From an uncultured Desulfobacter sp. (lineage in GTDB: Bacteria > Desulfobacterota > Desulfobacteria > Desulfobacterales > Desulfobacteraceae), in NCBI RefSeq assembly GCF_963666145.1, contig NZ_OY762614.1:1292501-1356500 (forward strand): a DNA stretch of 64,000 nucleotides. The letters are read 5' to 3'. The notes below the pieces were generated by a model, which worked only from the letters and a program-made list of their open reading frames with translations, ran no database searches and was not told the origin of the DNA. Below are positions 45,135 to 54,493 of this stretch, piece by piece; the first letter of the stretch is position 1; every line of letters starts with the position of its first letter. Both the position numbers and the translations under genes were made by a program.

Positions 45135-45522
45135 ATGAATCAGCCGAAATCAACACAAGAAAACCAAATTAAAAAGTTTTGGGACAATTACATAAACCGC
45201 CTGAAAGACATAGGCATCAAAGGCAATGTGATCAGGTGGTATGTAATCAGAGCCGAGCAGTACATCAAGGCATTCCCTGACAGACGCCTTGCCGAACACA
45301 GCCCCAAAGAGGTGGAGGGCTATCTGGCACAACAGGGAAGATCAGACGGAATTGAGGACTGGCAGTTCCGGCAGATTGTGGATGCTATACAGAATTTATT
45401 TGCAATGCTTGGTGTAGCCTGGATGCCGGAGGTGGACTGGAAATTCTGGATGGATTCCGCCGATACCCTGGCAAAATCGCATCCCACGGTTGCCGATGGG
45501 ATTTCGGCTAAAAACACCATTA
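45135..45522 (+). pseudogene. intI: Integron integrase gene, 5' part (split by an IS)
   Basis: Residues 1-129 (MNQPKSTQENQIKKFWDNYI to ISAKNTI): the long N-terminal extension known from environmental integron integrases. The frame runs into the left end of the IS at 45523. After the IS and one CACCATTA copy are removed, codons continue as ATT-AAG-CAC with the 3' part. No good ribosome site; the ATG at 45135 fits the family best. Confidence 0.85.
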
Positions 45523-45618
45523 GGGCGCATTCCCATTTTCCCGGTTTGAAAAAAGCCTATCTTTGAGAACAAAAAACGTGATAGTTTCTGTTCGCTGAGA
45601 CGACTATAAAAATGGACT

Positions 45619-45804
45619 GTGCTGATGAAAAAAGCTGAAGATTGCAATACTGTTGAGGAAGTCTATGCTTGCCTGAAAGAACTGGAAGACGATCCGAGGT
45701 TGGTTCGCAATGCTCAAGAATTGGAGCAGGTAGAACGTGAAATACTTGGGTATACGAATCGACTGAGTGCCTTGCTTTTAAAAAAAGCATCCAGGGCTCA
45801 TTAA
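45619..45804 (+). CDS. IS transposase, upstream frame (orfA)
   Basis: 61 residues, helical (AEDCNTVEEVYACLKELED). Near its end the frame reads through A AAA AAA (45780-45786), a classic -1 slippery heptamer; a -1 shift there continues as SIQGSLNSYDQVDQEKELM straight into the downstream frame. So the real product is probably a fusion of both frames of about 450 residues. Confidence 0.65.
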   Translation: MLMKKAEDCNTVEEVYACLKELEDDPRLVRNAQELEQVEREILGYTNRLSALLLKKASRAH

Positions 45805-45836
45805 ATTCCTATGATCAGGTCGATCAAGAAAAAGAA

Positions 45837-47021
45837 TTGATGTCCAGCTGGCCGGGCCGGATGAAAAGCGAAGGGCTTGAGACCGTTTCGATTCAGTGTT
45901 GTACAGGTAGTTCTGTTGATGTTCGTGTTCGATATTATCGGCGATCCTGTGACCGTCGAAATCGAAAAAGATATAAAGGTGCCTACGCCGGTTTAATCCT
46001 TCTTGGAATCCATGATCGCTGCTCACCAGCTTTGGCTTCTATGGTGAGTGCCTGGTCGGCCTTATTGAGTTCTTTTGAAGAAGTCCGTCAAGTGCTTTGT
46101 GATCATGGTATGGTGTTGGATATAAAGGTTATCCGTAAACTCACCTATCGTTACGCAGAACGGGCCCGAGCCGAGCAACAAGCGGGGCGAATCCCACTAA
46201 ATGAGAGAGATTCACTTGAAGGGCGACGGGTGGTTATAAGCACCGATGGTGGACGCACACGGTTAAGAGAGAAGAAAAGAGGTCCCAAAACCCCAAAAAA
46301 TAGAACCCGATTTCGTGGGGCGTGGCGAGAACCCAAACTTTTGATTATTTATGTGGTGGATGCCCAGGGAAAACAAGAAAAAAGCTTCTCACCATTTATT
46401 GATGGCAGTTTCAGCGGTCCGGATGGCATATTCCTCCTGTTAAAGGGGTATTTGAACGCCCTTCATATCCAGAAGTCCGATAAAATACTGTTTGTTGCAG
46501 ATGGAGCACATTGGATTTGGAACCGGATCCCCGGACTGATCAAAGCATTGGGTTTGGCTCCTCAGCGAGTATATGAACTTCTTGATTTTTACCATGCCGT
46601 GGAGCATTTGGGTAAAGTATCAGCCCTAAAGAAGACCTGGTCATCCAAGGAGCGCAAACGCTGGGTGTCAAAACAGCGGGGCTTCCTGCTGAAAGGAAAA
46701 GCCGCTGACGTAGTACAGGCCGTCCAGACACTTTGTCGAGGCAGAAACAGTAAGGCTATTAAGACGGAACGGGATTATTTTGTGCGCAATGAAAGACGGC
46801 TTGATTTCCCAACTGTAAAAGCGTTGAATTTACCTATTGGCAGCGGTGCTATTGAAAGTTCAATTCGTAGGGTGGTGAATTTACGTCTGAAAGGTCCATG
46901 CACTTTTTGGTATCGGGAAAATGCAGAAAAAATGATTATGCTACGATCATACTTTAAAGCAGGGCGTTGGGATTGTTTGAAACTCATGGCAACCACGCAC
47001 AATCCAATGCCGGCGGCATGA
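45837..47021 (+). CDS. ISKra4-like transposase, main frame (orfB)
   Basis: 394 residues. DGGRTRLR (first catalytic Asp), FVADGAHWIWNRI (second Asp), ELLDFYHAVEHL, and LPIGSGAIESSIRRVVNLRLKG with the catalytic Glu, a DDE order typical of the ISKra4 group. It is in frame -1 relative to orfA. The stop lies in the right end of the IS. Confidence 0.85.
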   Translation: MMSSWPGRMKSEGLETVSIQCCTGSSVDVRVRYYRRSCDRRNRKRYKGAYAGLILLGIHDRCSPALASMVSAWSALLSSFEEVRQVLCDHGMVLDIKVIRKLTYRYAERARAEQQAGRIPLNERDSLEGRRVVISTDGGRTRLREKKRGPKTPKNRTRFRGAWREPKLLIIYVVDAQGKQEKSFSPFIDGSFSGPDGIFLLLKGYLNALHIQKSDKILFVADGAHWIWNRIPGLIKALGLAPQRVYELLDFYHAVEHLGKVSALKKTWSSKERKRWVSKQRGFLLKGKAADVVQAVQTLCRGRNSKAIKTERDYFVRNERRLDFPTVKALNLPIGSGAIESSIRRVVNLRLKGPCTFWYRENAEKMIMLRSYFKAGRWDCLKLMATTHNPMPAA

Positions 47022-47043
47022 CCGGGAAAATGGGAATGCGCCC

Positions 47044-48058
47044 CACCATTAAGCACCTGTCAAACGTAAAGCATTCAAAACTTGCCGACGTTCGGAAACG
47101 TCATATGGCTATTCTGGAACAGTTGCTGGTTGAGTTGCGGACAAGACGGTATTCCATAAGAACCGAACAATCCTATGAATCATGGGTAACCCGTTTTATC
47201 TCTTTTAACGAAAACCGGGAACCGGAAAAGCTTGGCAGCGGTGAGGTTGTCAGTTTCCTGCAGCACCTTGCCGTTCAGCGAAATGTCGCGGAAAGCACAC
47301 AAAATCAGGCGTTGAATGCCTTGGTCTTCTTTTATGACAAGGTGCTCAAACAGCCCCTGGGCGACATTGGTAATTTTGTACGCGCCAAACGCCCCAAGCG
47401 CCTGCCAGTGGTTTTAACCCGCAGTGAAGTCACTAAAATTCTCGAACAGATGACCGGCAGGCAAAAGCTGATGGCGTCCCTGCTTTACGGCACGGGCATG
47501 CGATTAATGGATTGTATCAGGCTCAGGGTCCAGGACATTGATTTCGGATACCGGCAGATTGTGATCAGAGACGGGAAAGGAAAAAAAGACCGGGTGGTGC
47601 CCTTGCCCGAACGGCTTGTAGAAGATCTCAAGGCCCATCTTGAACTGGTGCATGAGACGCATAAGTCAGATCTGGAAAAAGGATTGGGTGAGACATATCT
47701 ACCCGATGCCCTGGACCGGAAATATCCCAATGCGGCAAAAGAGTGGGGATGGCAGTATGTGTTTCCCAGCGGCCGGCTTTCCGTTGACCCGAGAAGCGGT
47801 AAAACGGGCCGCCACCATATCCACGAAAACGGCCTTCAAAAAGCCATCAAAAAAGCGGCCTCCCAGGCCAATATGACCAAACGGGTTAATTGCCATGCCC
47901 TGCGCCATAGCTTTGCCACGCATCTGCTTGAAAGCGGTTATGACATCCGCACTGTTCAGGAGTTGCTCGGCCATGCGGATGTCTCCACAACCATGATTTA
48001 CACCCATGTACTCAATCGCGGGAGCAAAGGCGTACAAAGCCCCCTGGACGGATTATAA
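47044..48058 (+). pseudogene. intI: Integron integrase gene, 3' part (catalytic domain)
   Basis: Tyrosine recombinase with all catalytic residues: R in TGMRLMDCIRL, HALRHSFATH, and Y in TTMIYTHVLNR. The integron-specific patch is present (YLPDALDRKYPNAAKEW, GWQYVFPSG), which separates IntI from XerCD. With the 5' part the restored protein has about 467 residues. Inactive now unless the IS excises precisely; an internal ATG could make the catalytic part alone. Confidence 0.93.
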
Positions 48059-48060
48059 AT

Positions 48061-49056
48061 TTACCCAGGTTTGTTAACGGCGGCGTTTTCCGCCGACGCG
48101 TGATGGCTACTGTCCATAGAGCCAGTTTGTTCAGGACTTTTAACTGAAACCCAGCTTATTAAAGATCCGGCAATAAGCAGGCCGCACCCGACCCACAGGG
48201 CGGGGGTGGGCGCCACGGAGAGGTAAACGCAGGAGACGATGGTGGATAACAGCGGAGTCATGTAAGAGCTTGCCGCCAAAAGAATGGTATTGCCCTGGCG
48301 CATGGCATTGTCCCACAGGCTGTAGGCCATCAGTGTGATAAAGGCCAGAGCCGCCACCTCTCCTGTCACCTGAAGGCTCCAGTTCCTGGGTTCATCCACA
48401 AAAAAATTCATGACAAACAGGGCAATGGCAGTGGCAGCCAGAAAAAACGGCACCGCCCCCCCGGCCTGGTCCGGGCCCACCCATTTCCGGGTGAGATTGG
48501 AGTAAAGTCCCCAGGAAAGTGCAGCGAACAGGGCCAGCAGATAGGCGATGGGATTGGTGGAAAGGTTATTGAGCATCGCATGCCATGAATGACTGCCGCC
48601 ACCGGCCAGAACCAGGTATACCCCAAACAGGGCCAGCGCCGTCCCGGGCAATAGAAGCCAACTGGCTCTATTCTTCAAAATGGGAACGGAAAACAACAGG
48701 ATAAAGGCGGGCCACAGGTAATTGATCAACCCCATCTCCACGGCCTGGCTGCGGTTTTCAGCCATACCCACGGCAAGAAACAGGCACAGCATATATCCCA
48801 CAAAAAGAGATCCGCAGCCCAAAAGATACCGGCCCGGGAGATTTTTAAGTTTGCTGCGCTGTTTTGGGGTCCTCAACACATTGATCAAGCCGAACACGGC
48901 ACTGATGAGATAGACATAGCAGGCGCCGTATACCGGGCCGAGATGTTCTGAAATACTGCGGGTAAACGCAATGGTGTAACTCCACAATAGAATGGAAAAA
49001 AGCCCGCCGATCGTCGCCCAAAAAGCGGCCTTGCCTGAATTCATATTTTCTGCCAT
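48061..49056 (-). CDS. YddG-like DMT-family exporter
   Basis: 331 residues, ten membrane helices. Resembles the aromatic amino acid exporter YddG: ILLWSYTIAFTRSISEHLGP, the AVEMGLINYLWPAFILLF block and AAYSLWDN-type region (MAYSLWDNAMRQGN). The start at 49056 has GAGG before it. It ends 2 bases from the integron integrase gene, tail to tail, so the integron sits between it and GlpM. Confidence 0.85.
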   Translation of the reverse strand: MAENMNSGKAAFWATIGGLFSILLWSYTIAFTRSISEHLGPVYGACYVYLISAVFGLINVLRTPKQRSKLKNLPGRYLLGCGSLFVGYMLCLFLAVGMAENRSQAVEMGLINYLWPAFILLFSVPILKNRASWLLLPGTALALFGVYLVLAGGGSHSWHAMLNNLSTNPIAYLLALFAALSWGLYSNLTRKWVGPDQAGGAVPFFLAATAIALFVMNFFVDEPRNWSLQVTGEVAALAFITLMAYSLWDNAMRQGNTILLAASSYMTPLLSTIVSCVYLSVAPTPALWVGCGLLIAGSLISWVSVKSPEQTGSMDSSHHASAENAAVNKPG

Positions 49057-49285
49057 TTTTTCTTTTCCTCTATACTGGAGCCGAGTTCGCCGGTACAGGC
49101 ACCCCATACCGGATAAAGCATTTTAATTAAACGCGAACAAATCAAATGTCAACGCGTTTGGATAAAAAAGGCGCTGTACCAAAGCCAACGACCGGGTGGA
49201 CTTAAACCAAGGTGAAATCAACTGCCTTGACAACGCCCATGGCAGTTTTTATGTTGACATGATGTTTTTTTGTTAACGCACCACA

Positions 49286-49291
49286 TATAAT
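49286..49291 (+). promoter_or_regulatory. -10 box before the sulfite reductase gene
   Basis: A perfect TATAAT 22 bases before the start; the -35 region is T-rich and not clear. The rest of the 255-base gap (49057-49312) holds nothing else I can name. Confidence 0.35.
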
Positions 49292-49312
49292 TTTAATTGA
49301 AGGAAAAAGTAG

Positions 49313-49972
49313 ATGCTCAAACTTGGTGAAAAGGGAGCCATCCTCCAAAATGACAACGAAACTTATGCCATTGCCCCTCATATTCCGTGCGGGGTTGTTA
49401 CACCGGACATGCTCAGAAAGATTGCTGATGTGGCGGAAAAATATGATGCCAAAGCGCTCAAGCTGACCGGGGCCACCCGAATTACCATTGTAGGACTCAA
49501 AGAAGAGGATATTGATTCGGCCTGGCAGGACCTGGAACTTGACAAGGGTGCTGCCGTGGGCATGTGCATCCGTTCGGTACGCACCTGTCCGGGCACCACC
49601 TTCTGCAGACTCGCCAAACAGGATGCCCTGGGCGTGGGCATGGAACTGGACAAACAATACCATGCCATGGAGCTGCCGGGTAAATTTAAAATGGCGGTAT
49701 CAGGATGCAGACTCTGCTGTTCCGAATCCTGGGTCAGAGATATTGGACTCATCGGAGAAGCTGACGGCTGGACCATTGTCATTGGCGGCAACGTGGGTAT
49801 GAAGCCCAGAATTGCCCAGAAATTGGTTGAAGGACTAAGCACAGAAGAAACCATGGATGCCTGTAAACGCATTGTTGAGTTTTATAAGGAAAATGCCAAA
49901 ACAGGGGAACGCCTCGGAAAGATGATCGAACGGATTGGCCTTGAACCCTTTGAACAGGCCATCCAAGGCTGA
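49313..49972 (+). CDS. Assimilatory-type (low-spin) sulfite reductase
   Basis: 219 residues, the size of the small monomeric sulfite reductase of Desulfovibrio vulgaris. It has the siroheme-4Fe-4S motif C-x5-C (TCPGTTFC, near residues 92-98) and C-x3-C (CRLCC, near 131-135), and the GGNVGMKPRIAQKL tail. Reduces sulfite to sulfide with six electrons; physiological role in anaerobes is debated. GAAGG lies nine bases before the ATG. The MBL-fold hydrolase follows after 2 bases. Confidence 0.87.
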   Translation: MLKLGEKGAILQNDNETYAIAPHIPCGVVTPDMLRKIADVAEKYDAKALKLTGATRITIVGLKEEDIDSAWQDLELDKGAAVGMCIRSVRTCPGTTFCRLAKQDALGVGMELDKQYHAMELPGKFKMAVSGCRLCCSESWVRDIGLIGEADGWTIVIGGNVGMKPRIAQKLVEGLSTEETMDACKRIVEFYKENAKTGERLGKMIERIGLEPFEQAIQG

Positions 49973-49974
49973 TC

Positions 49975-50877
49975 ATGCACCCCCAATACATACCTGAAGA
50001 CCGGTTTCCCATCCAGGTAAGCCCCCACGTCCAGGTGCTCGGCAACTACTATTTCAACCTCATGCTGATCACAGGGAAAGACAAGAGCCTGCTGTTTGAA
50101 GCCGGTGTTTCAGGTATGGTGGATCAAGTCATCCGGCAGCTGGATGAACTTGAAATCCGCCCGGACATAATCGTAGTCAGCCATCCCCACGCCGATCATG
50201 TCACCGGAATTCCGGGGTTGGCGGACCGATTCAAACATGCCCGGATCATTGCAGCCGCCGGGGCCAAAAAATTCATGTCCCATCCCAAGGCCGTGTCGGC
50301 GCTGATCGCCGAGGACCGGTTCATATCACGGCGCTTAGGCGAAGAAGGATTGACACCCGAGCGCCCCAGCCTTGATATGCCACCGGATCTGAGCCGCATT
50401 GAGGAAATCGACTGCCCTGCCCGCCTGGATTTGGGCGGCGGACTCTTTTTTGATCTGCTGCCTGCCAAGGGCCATTCCCCGGCGGCATTGATGGGCGTTA
50501 CAGTGCCGGACCAGGTGTTGTGTTGTGCCGATGCCCTGGGGTTCCATTATCCCGGCCGGGATTTCTGGCCGTTGTGTTTCACAGGCGCGGCAGACTACCT
50601 TGACACCATCAAACAGATCAGAGACCTATCCCCGAAAATCATCTGCCCGGCCCACCAGGGGCCCATCATGACCGACCAAGTCTCTTCTGCCCTGGACACA
50701 GCGGAATCCAGAACAGTTGAAATCATAAACATGATCAAGGGCACCGCCCTCAAAGACGAAGAACTTTTGACACACCTATTCAACATGTCCTACAAGGATG
50801 AATTCCGCCTCTACACCAAGGAAAATGTAACAAACTGCGCCGGGCTGTTGGTAAAACGGGCCAGGGAATATCAATAG
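49975..50877 (+). CDS. MBL-fold metallo-hydrolase
   Basis: 300 residues with the metal-binding SHPHADHVTG motif near 65-74, a downstream His (KGHSPAALMG) and Asp (CCADALGF), and CPAHQGP. Its partner gene is the sulfite reductase 2 bases upstream, so it may act on a sulfur or thioester substrate (glyoxalase II- or persulfide dioxygenase-like), but the family is too broad to say. Confidence 0.82.
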   Translation: MHPQYIPEDRFPIQVSPHVQVLGNYYFNLMLITGKDKSLLFEAGVSGMVDQVIRQLDELEIRPDIIVVSHPHADHVTGIPGLADRFKHARIIAAAGAKKFMSHPKAVSALIAEDRFISRRLGEEGLTPERPSLDMPPDLSRIEEIDCPARLDLGGGLFFDLLPAKGHSPAALMGVTVPDQVLCCADALGFHYPGRDFWPLCFTGAADYLDTIKQIRDLSPKIICPAHQGPIMTDQVSSALDTAESRTVEIINMIKGTALKDEELLTHLFNMSYKDEFRLYTKENVTNCAGLLVKRAREYQ

Positions 50878-50909
50878 CCTCTTTTCCACCAACAGAATTA
50901 AAGACGATT

Positions 50910-51821
50910 TTAAGACGGATTTGGCGCGTGGCCGGCAAACCTGCGTACTTTTTTTACGGTTAACAGCACATTGCCGGCAAAAATCAAAAACGCCCCCACC
51001 CAACCGGCCAGGGAGAGCGCCGGTTCCATGACAAGGAACGGCCCCAGGATGGCCGCCAGAAAAATCCGGGTTGAAGCGATGATCCCCCCTTCAATGGCGG
51101 TGACGTATTTAAACCCCTGGGTCAGCAAAATCTGTCCGGCAATGGCAATGGTCGAACACCAGAAAAGATAGACCATTTCATGGGTATTGGGCAGTTGCAT
51201 TTCATGGAAAAAAAGAGAGAAGATCACAATGCCCCCAAGGCCGAACATAAAGAACAGAATGGTCAGAGTGTCGTGATCCTGGCGGGCCATGTTCAGTATA
51301 ATGATGGCAAAGGCCGCAATAAATCCCGATGCAAGCCCCCACAACGCCCCTAACGAAAAATGCGTATCTGCGGGCATTAAAATCATAAACACCCCGGCAA
51401 AGGCCACCAGGACAATTACGACTGTGCCCACATCCCTTTGGGCCCTAAACAAAAACCATGAAAACAGGGCGATGAACAACGGGAAGGTCATGTTTAAAAT
51501 ATTGGCCTGGGCCACGCTGGAGTGGGCCACGCCCTTGAAAAAGCAGAAAACGGCCATGGTGTTGAGCAGCGCCCGACCCACCAGAAATCTTTTTTTAACG
51601 ACCCTGATTTTATGACGGCCCAGGGCAATAATACCGCAGACAACGATAAATCCTAAGCCGAACCGGGCCAGGGTGAACATGGATGTGCGGATGTGAAGCC
51701 CGGCCATGGCCGACCACTTGATCACCACGGTGGACATGTAAAAACAAAAGGCCGATGCAAACACAGCCAGGTATCCTAAAACTGATTTTCTGTCCACGCC
51801 GGGCAGCATACCGTTCAACAT
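50910..51821 (-). CDS. EamA/DMT-family transporter
   Basis: 303 residues, ten membrane helices in two EamA halves (about 16-145 and 155-290), with the end KVRRFAGHAPNPS in the cytoplasm. Exports or imports a small metabolite; substrate unknown. Unlike the YddG-like protein at 48061, it lacks the YddG pattern. Convergent with the MBL hydrolase, divergent from tyrA. Confidence 0.8.
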   Translation of the reverse strand: MLNGMLPGVDRKSVLGYLAVFASAFCFYMSTVVIKWSAMAGLHIRTSMFTLARFGLGFIVVCGIIALGRHKIRVVKKRFLVGRALLNTMAVFCFFKGVAHSSVAQANILNMTFPLFIALFSWFLFRAQRDVGTVVIVLVAFAGVFMILMPADTHFSLGALWGLASGFIAAFAIIILNMARQDHDTLTILFFMFGLGGIVIFSLFFHEMQLPNTHEMVYLFWCSTIAIAGQILLTQGFKYVTAIEGGIIASTRIFLAAILGPFLVMEPALSLAGWVGAFLIFAGNVLLTVKKVRRFAGHAPNPS

Positions 51822-51962
51822 GTCAGGTCCCTTCTTTCAATGCCCGGCCCGGGTATTTTTTACCCGGCAGGGGTTTATATTGCCAGAACTCACTAACTGA
51901 TGGTATTGTGTGTTGCGTTAACCCTATTTCATTAAAAATAAATTGCTATAAGACCATAAATC

Positions 51963-53105
51963 ATGACCAAAGACAACGCCTCTTTTGCAGAGCAAATCAA
52001 ACCCCATCGGGATGAAATTGATTCCATTGATGCCCAGATTATTTCTTTATTAAGCCAGCGCCGGAAACAGGTGGAAAAAATCGTAGGCGTTAAAAAAGCG
52101 CACAAGGTTCCCATTTACCATCCGGCCAGAGAAGAAGATGTGATCTCCCGCCTGCGGGGGAAAGCCACGCAGATGGATGTGGATCCGGATCTGGTGGAAA
52201 ATCTCTACAGAACCATCATGCACCAGTCCAGAAAAAGCCAGACCCGGGTGTCCAAAACCACGTTGATCCGGCCCCAGGCCAAAATACTTGTTGTGGGCGG
52301 TGCCGGAGAGATGGGCCGTCTGTTTGCCCGGTTTTTCAGGGAAACAGGCTACCAGGTGGACGTCCTGGACAAAGATGACTGGGACCGGGCAAAAGAATTG
52401 TGTGGTAATGCGGACCTTGTGGTGGTCTGCGTACCCATTAACGTGACTGTTCAGGTCGTTGAGGCCCTGGCCCCGCTGATGCGGCCGGATGCGGTGCTGA
52501 CCGACTTGACCTCGGTCAAAAAGACGCCCCTGGAAGCCATGTGCCGGGCACACAAAGGGCCTGTGCTGGGCCTGCACCCCCTTTTCGGACCCACCACGGA
52601 CAATTTGGACAAGCAGATCATTGCCGCATGTGCCGGGCAGGATGACGACGCCTGCCAATGGGTGATTGACCAGCTGGTGGCCTGGGGTGCCGTGGTGGTT
52701 GAAGCCACGGCCCTGGAACATGACCAGGTCATGGAAATTGTCCAGGCCCTCCGGCATTTTGCCACCTTCAGTTTCGGCAGTTTTCTCTACCGCCAGGGCA
52801 TCCCCATCAAACGCACCCTTGAATTTTCAAGCCCCATCTACCGCCTGGAGCTGGGCATGGTGGGCCGGCTTTTTGCCCAGGATCCGGATCTGTACGCCGA
52901 AATCATCTTTGCCACACCCGAGCGGCGGCAGCTTTTAAAAACCTTTGTTCAATCTTTGACCCAGTTTCTGGATATGCTTGAATCCGGGGATAAAGATGCG
53001 TTCATCGCTGAATTCAACCAGATTGCAGAATGGTTCGGACCGTTCGGCAACCAGGCCCTGCGTGAAAGTACCTATTTTATCAATAAATTGATTGAACGGT
53101 TTTAA
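51963..53105 (+). CDS. tyrA: Bifunctional chorismate mutase/prephenate dehydrogenase
   Basis: 380 residues, as E. coli TyrA (373). N-terminal AroQ chorismate mutase (EIDSIDAQIISLLSQRRKQVEKI, about 15-95) and the dehydrogenase with GGAGEMGRLFARFF near 112-125, HPLFGPTTD near 202-210. Turns chorismate into 4-hydroxyphenylpyruvate for tyrosine synthesis. It overlaps the tail of the response regulator gene by 4 bases, convergently. Confidence 0.92.
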   Translation: MTKDNASFAEQIKPHRDEIDSIDAQIISLLSQRRKQVEKIVGVKKAHKVPIYHPAREEDVISRLRGKATQMDVDPDLVENLYRTIMHQSRKSQTRVSKTTLIRPQAKILVVGGAGEMGRLFARFFRETGYQVDVLDKDDWDRAKELCGNADLVVVCVPINVTVQVVEALAPLMRPDAVLTDLTSVKKTPLEAMCRAHKGPVLGLHPLFGPTTDNLDKQIIAACAGQDDDACQWVIDQLVAWGAVVVEATALEHDQVMEIVQALRHFATFSFGSFLYRQGIPIKRTLEFSSPIYRLELGMVGRLFAQDPDLYAEIIFATPERRQLLKTFVQSLTQFLDMLESGDKDAFIAEFNQIAEWFGPFGNQALRESTYFINKLIERF

Positions 53106-54463
53106 GCATCTTCATTGCCGTACCGCTTTAATTTTTTAAGTAATGTTTTCCGGGTAATGCCAAGCCGTCGGGCTGCTTCACTTTTATTGCCTTCGGCTGC
53201 CGCCAGGGTGGAGAGGATCGCCCGCTCCTCCACCTTGGCCAGGGCGATATTTTCCAGATTCAATTCTGCAGCCCGGGCCTGTTCAGGTTCCTCATCCAGG
53301 ATAAAGGAGAGATCAGACCGGCGAAGGTAATCGGCCCGGGCCATGACCACGCCGCGCTCCACAGCGTTCATCAGTTCCCTGACATTGCCGGGCCACTCAT
53401 ACCGAATCAGGGTATCCATGGCATTGGGAGAAAAACCCTTGATGTCCCGGCGGTTTTTTTGGGCAAATTCATCCAGAAAGTGCATGGCAAGTTCCGGGAT
53501 ATCCTCAATGCGTTTTCTCAACGGCGGAATACCAATGTGAACCACATTCAGCCGGTAGTAAAGATCTTCCCTGAACTCTTTTTCGGCGGACATGGCTTTT
53601 AAATCCCTGTTGGTGGCTGCAATCACCCGGACATCTACGGATAGTGTCTTTTCCGAGCCCACGGGCGCGATCTCCTTTTCCTGGATCACCCGCAGCAGCT
53701 TTGCCTGCATGGCAAGGCTCATCTCGCCGATTTCGTCCAGCAGAATACTGCCCTTGTCCGCCAGAAGGAACTTGCCCTTGCGTTTTTTATCCGCCCCGGT
53801 GAATGCGCCCCGCTCATGCCCGAACAGCTCGGACTCCAGAAGGGTTTCGGTGATGGCGGCGCAATTGATCCGGATATAAGGATGCTCACGCCTCATGCTG
53901 TTGTTGTGCAGGGCGGCGGCCACAAGCTCCTTGCCGGTGCCGGATTCGCCTGTGACAAGCACATTGGCATCCGTTGGGGCCACCATGTGTATGGTATCCA
54001 GCAGCGCTTTCATTGCAGGGCTTTTACCCAGGATATCATGGTGGAAAGCGCTGGTTTCCAATCGTTTTTTCAAGTCCTGATTTTCATTTTTTAGATGAAT
54101 CCGTTCAAACACGCGGTCCACGGTGAGTTTAAGCTTGTCGAAATCCAAAGGCTTGGTCAAATAATCATAGGCCCCTATTTTCAGGGCCTGGACAGCGGTG
54201 TCCACCGAAGAATATGCGGTCATGATGATCACAGGCAGGGCCGGATTAAAGGCATGAATTTTCGCCAGGGCCTCCATGCCGGACATTTTGACCATTTTCA
54301 TATCCATCAGTACCAGCCCAAACGGGCTTTGCGTCACCGCATCCACGCCCTCATCTCCGTCCAGGGCAACCTGGACGGTATATCCCCACCCTTTCATCAG
54401 GGTTTTAAGCATGGTGGCATGGGCGGTATCGTCGTCCACCACCAGCACAGTTTTGTCACTCAT
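53102..54463 (-). CDS. Sigma-54-dependent response regulator, ZraR/NtrC type
   Basis: 453 residues. Receiver domain (phosphorylated Asp in LVLMDMKM near 53), AAA+ domain with GESGTGKE, the sigma-54 contact loop GAFTGA, and a Fis-type HTH at the C-terminus (EAARRLGITRKTLLKKLKRYG). AAGGA lies before the ATG at 54463. With the kinase upstream and the -24/-12 promoter before the ZraP-like gene it forms a ZraSR-like unit. Confidence 0.92.
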   Translation of the reverse strand: MSDKTVLVVDDDTAHATMLKTLMKGWGYTVQVALDGDEGVDAVTQSPFGLVLMDMKMVKMSGMEALAKIHAFNPALPVIIMTAYSSVDTAVQALKIGAYDYLTKPLDFDKLKLTVDRVFERIHLKNENQDLKKRLETSAFHHDILGKSPAMKALLDTIHMVAPTDANVLVTGESGTGKELVAAALHNNSMRREHPYIRINCAAITETLLESELFGHERGAFTGADKKRKGKFLLADKGSILLDEIGEMSLAMQAKLLRVIQEKEIAPVGSEKTLSVDVRVIAATNRDLKAMSAEKEFREDLYYRLNVVHIGIPPLRKRIEDIPELAMHFLDEFAQKNRRDIKGFSPNAMDTLIRYEWPGNVRELMNAVERGVVMARADYLRRSDLSFILDEEPEQARAAELNLENIALAKVEERAILSTLAAAEGNKSEAARRLGITRKTLLKKLKRYGNEDA

Positions 54464-54493
54464 CAAACAATCCTTACATCTCTGTGTTTGAAC

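Larger units (their letters stand above)
45523..47043 (+). mobile_element. Insertion sequence, ISKra4-like, 1521 bp
   Basis: Perfect 23-bp inverted ends (45523-45545 and 47021-47043) and an 8-base duplication CACCATTA (45515-45522, 47044-47051). It holds two frames, 45619-45804 and 45837-47021, joined by a -1 slip. Intact and perfect ends suggest recent movement. Family named from the transposase pattern; ISL3 was considered because of the 8-base duplication. Confidence 0.93.

Noticed and set aside
45523..47043. ISL3 family for the IS
   Set aside because: The 8-base duplication fits ISL3, but the GAHWIWNR and LPIGSGAIES blocks fit ISKra4 better.
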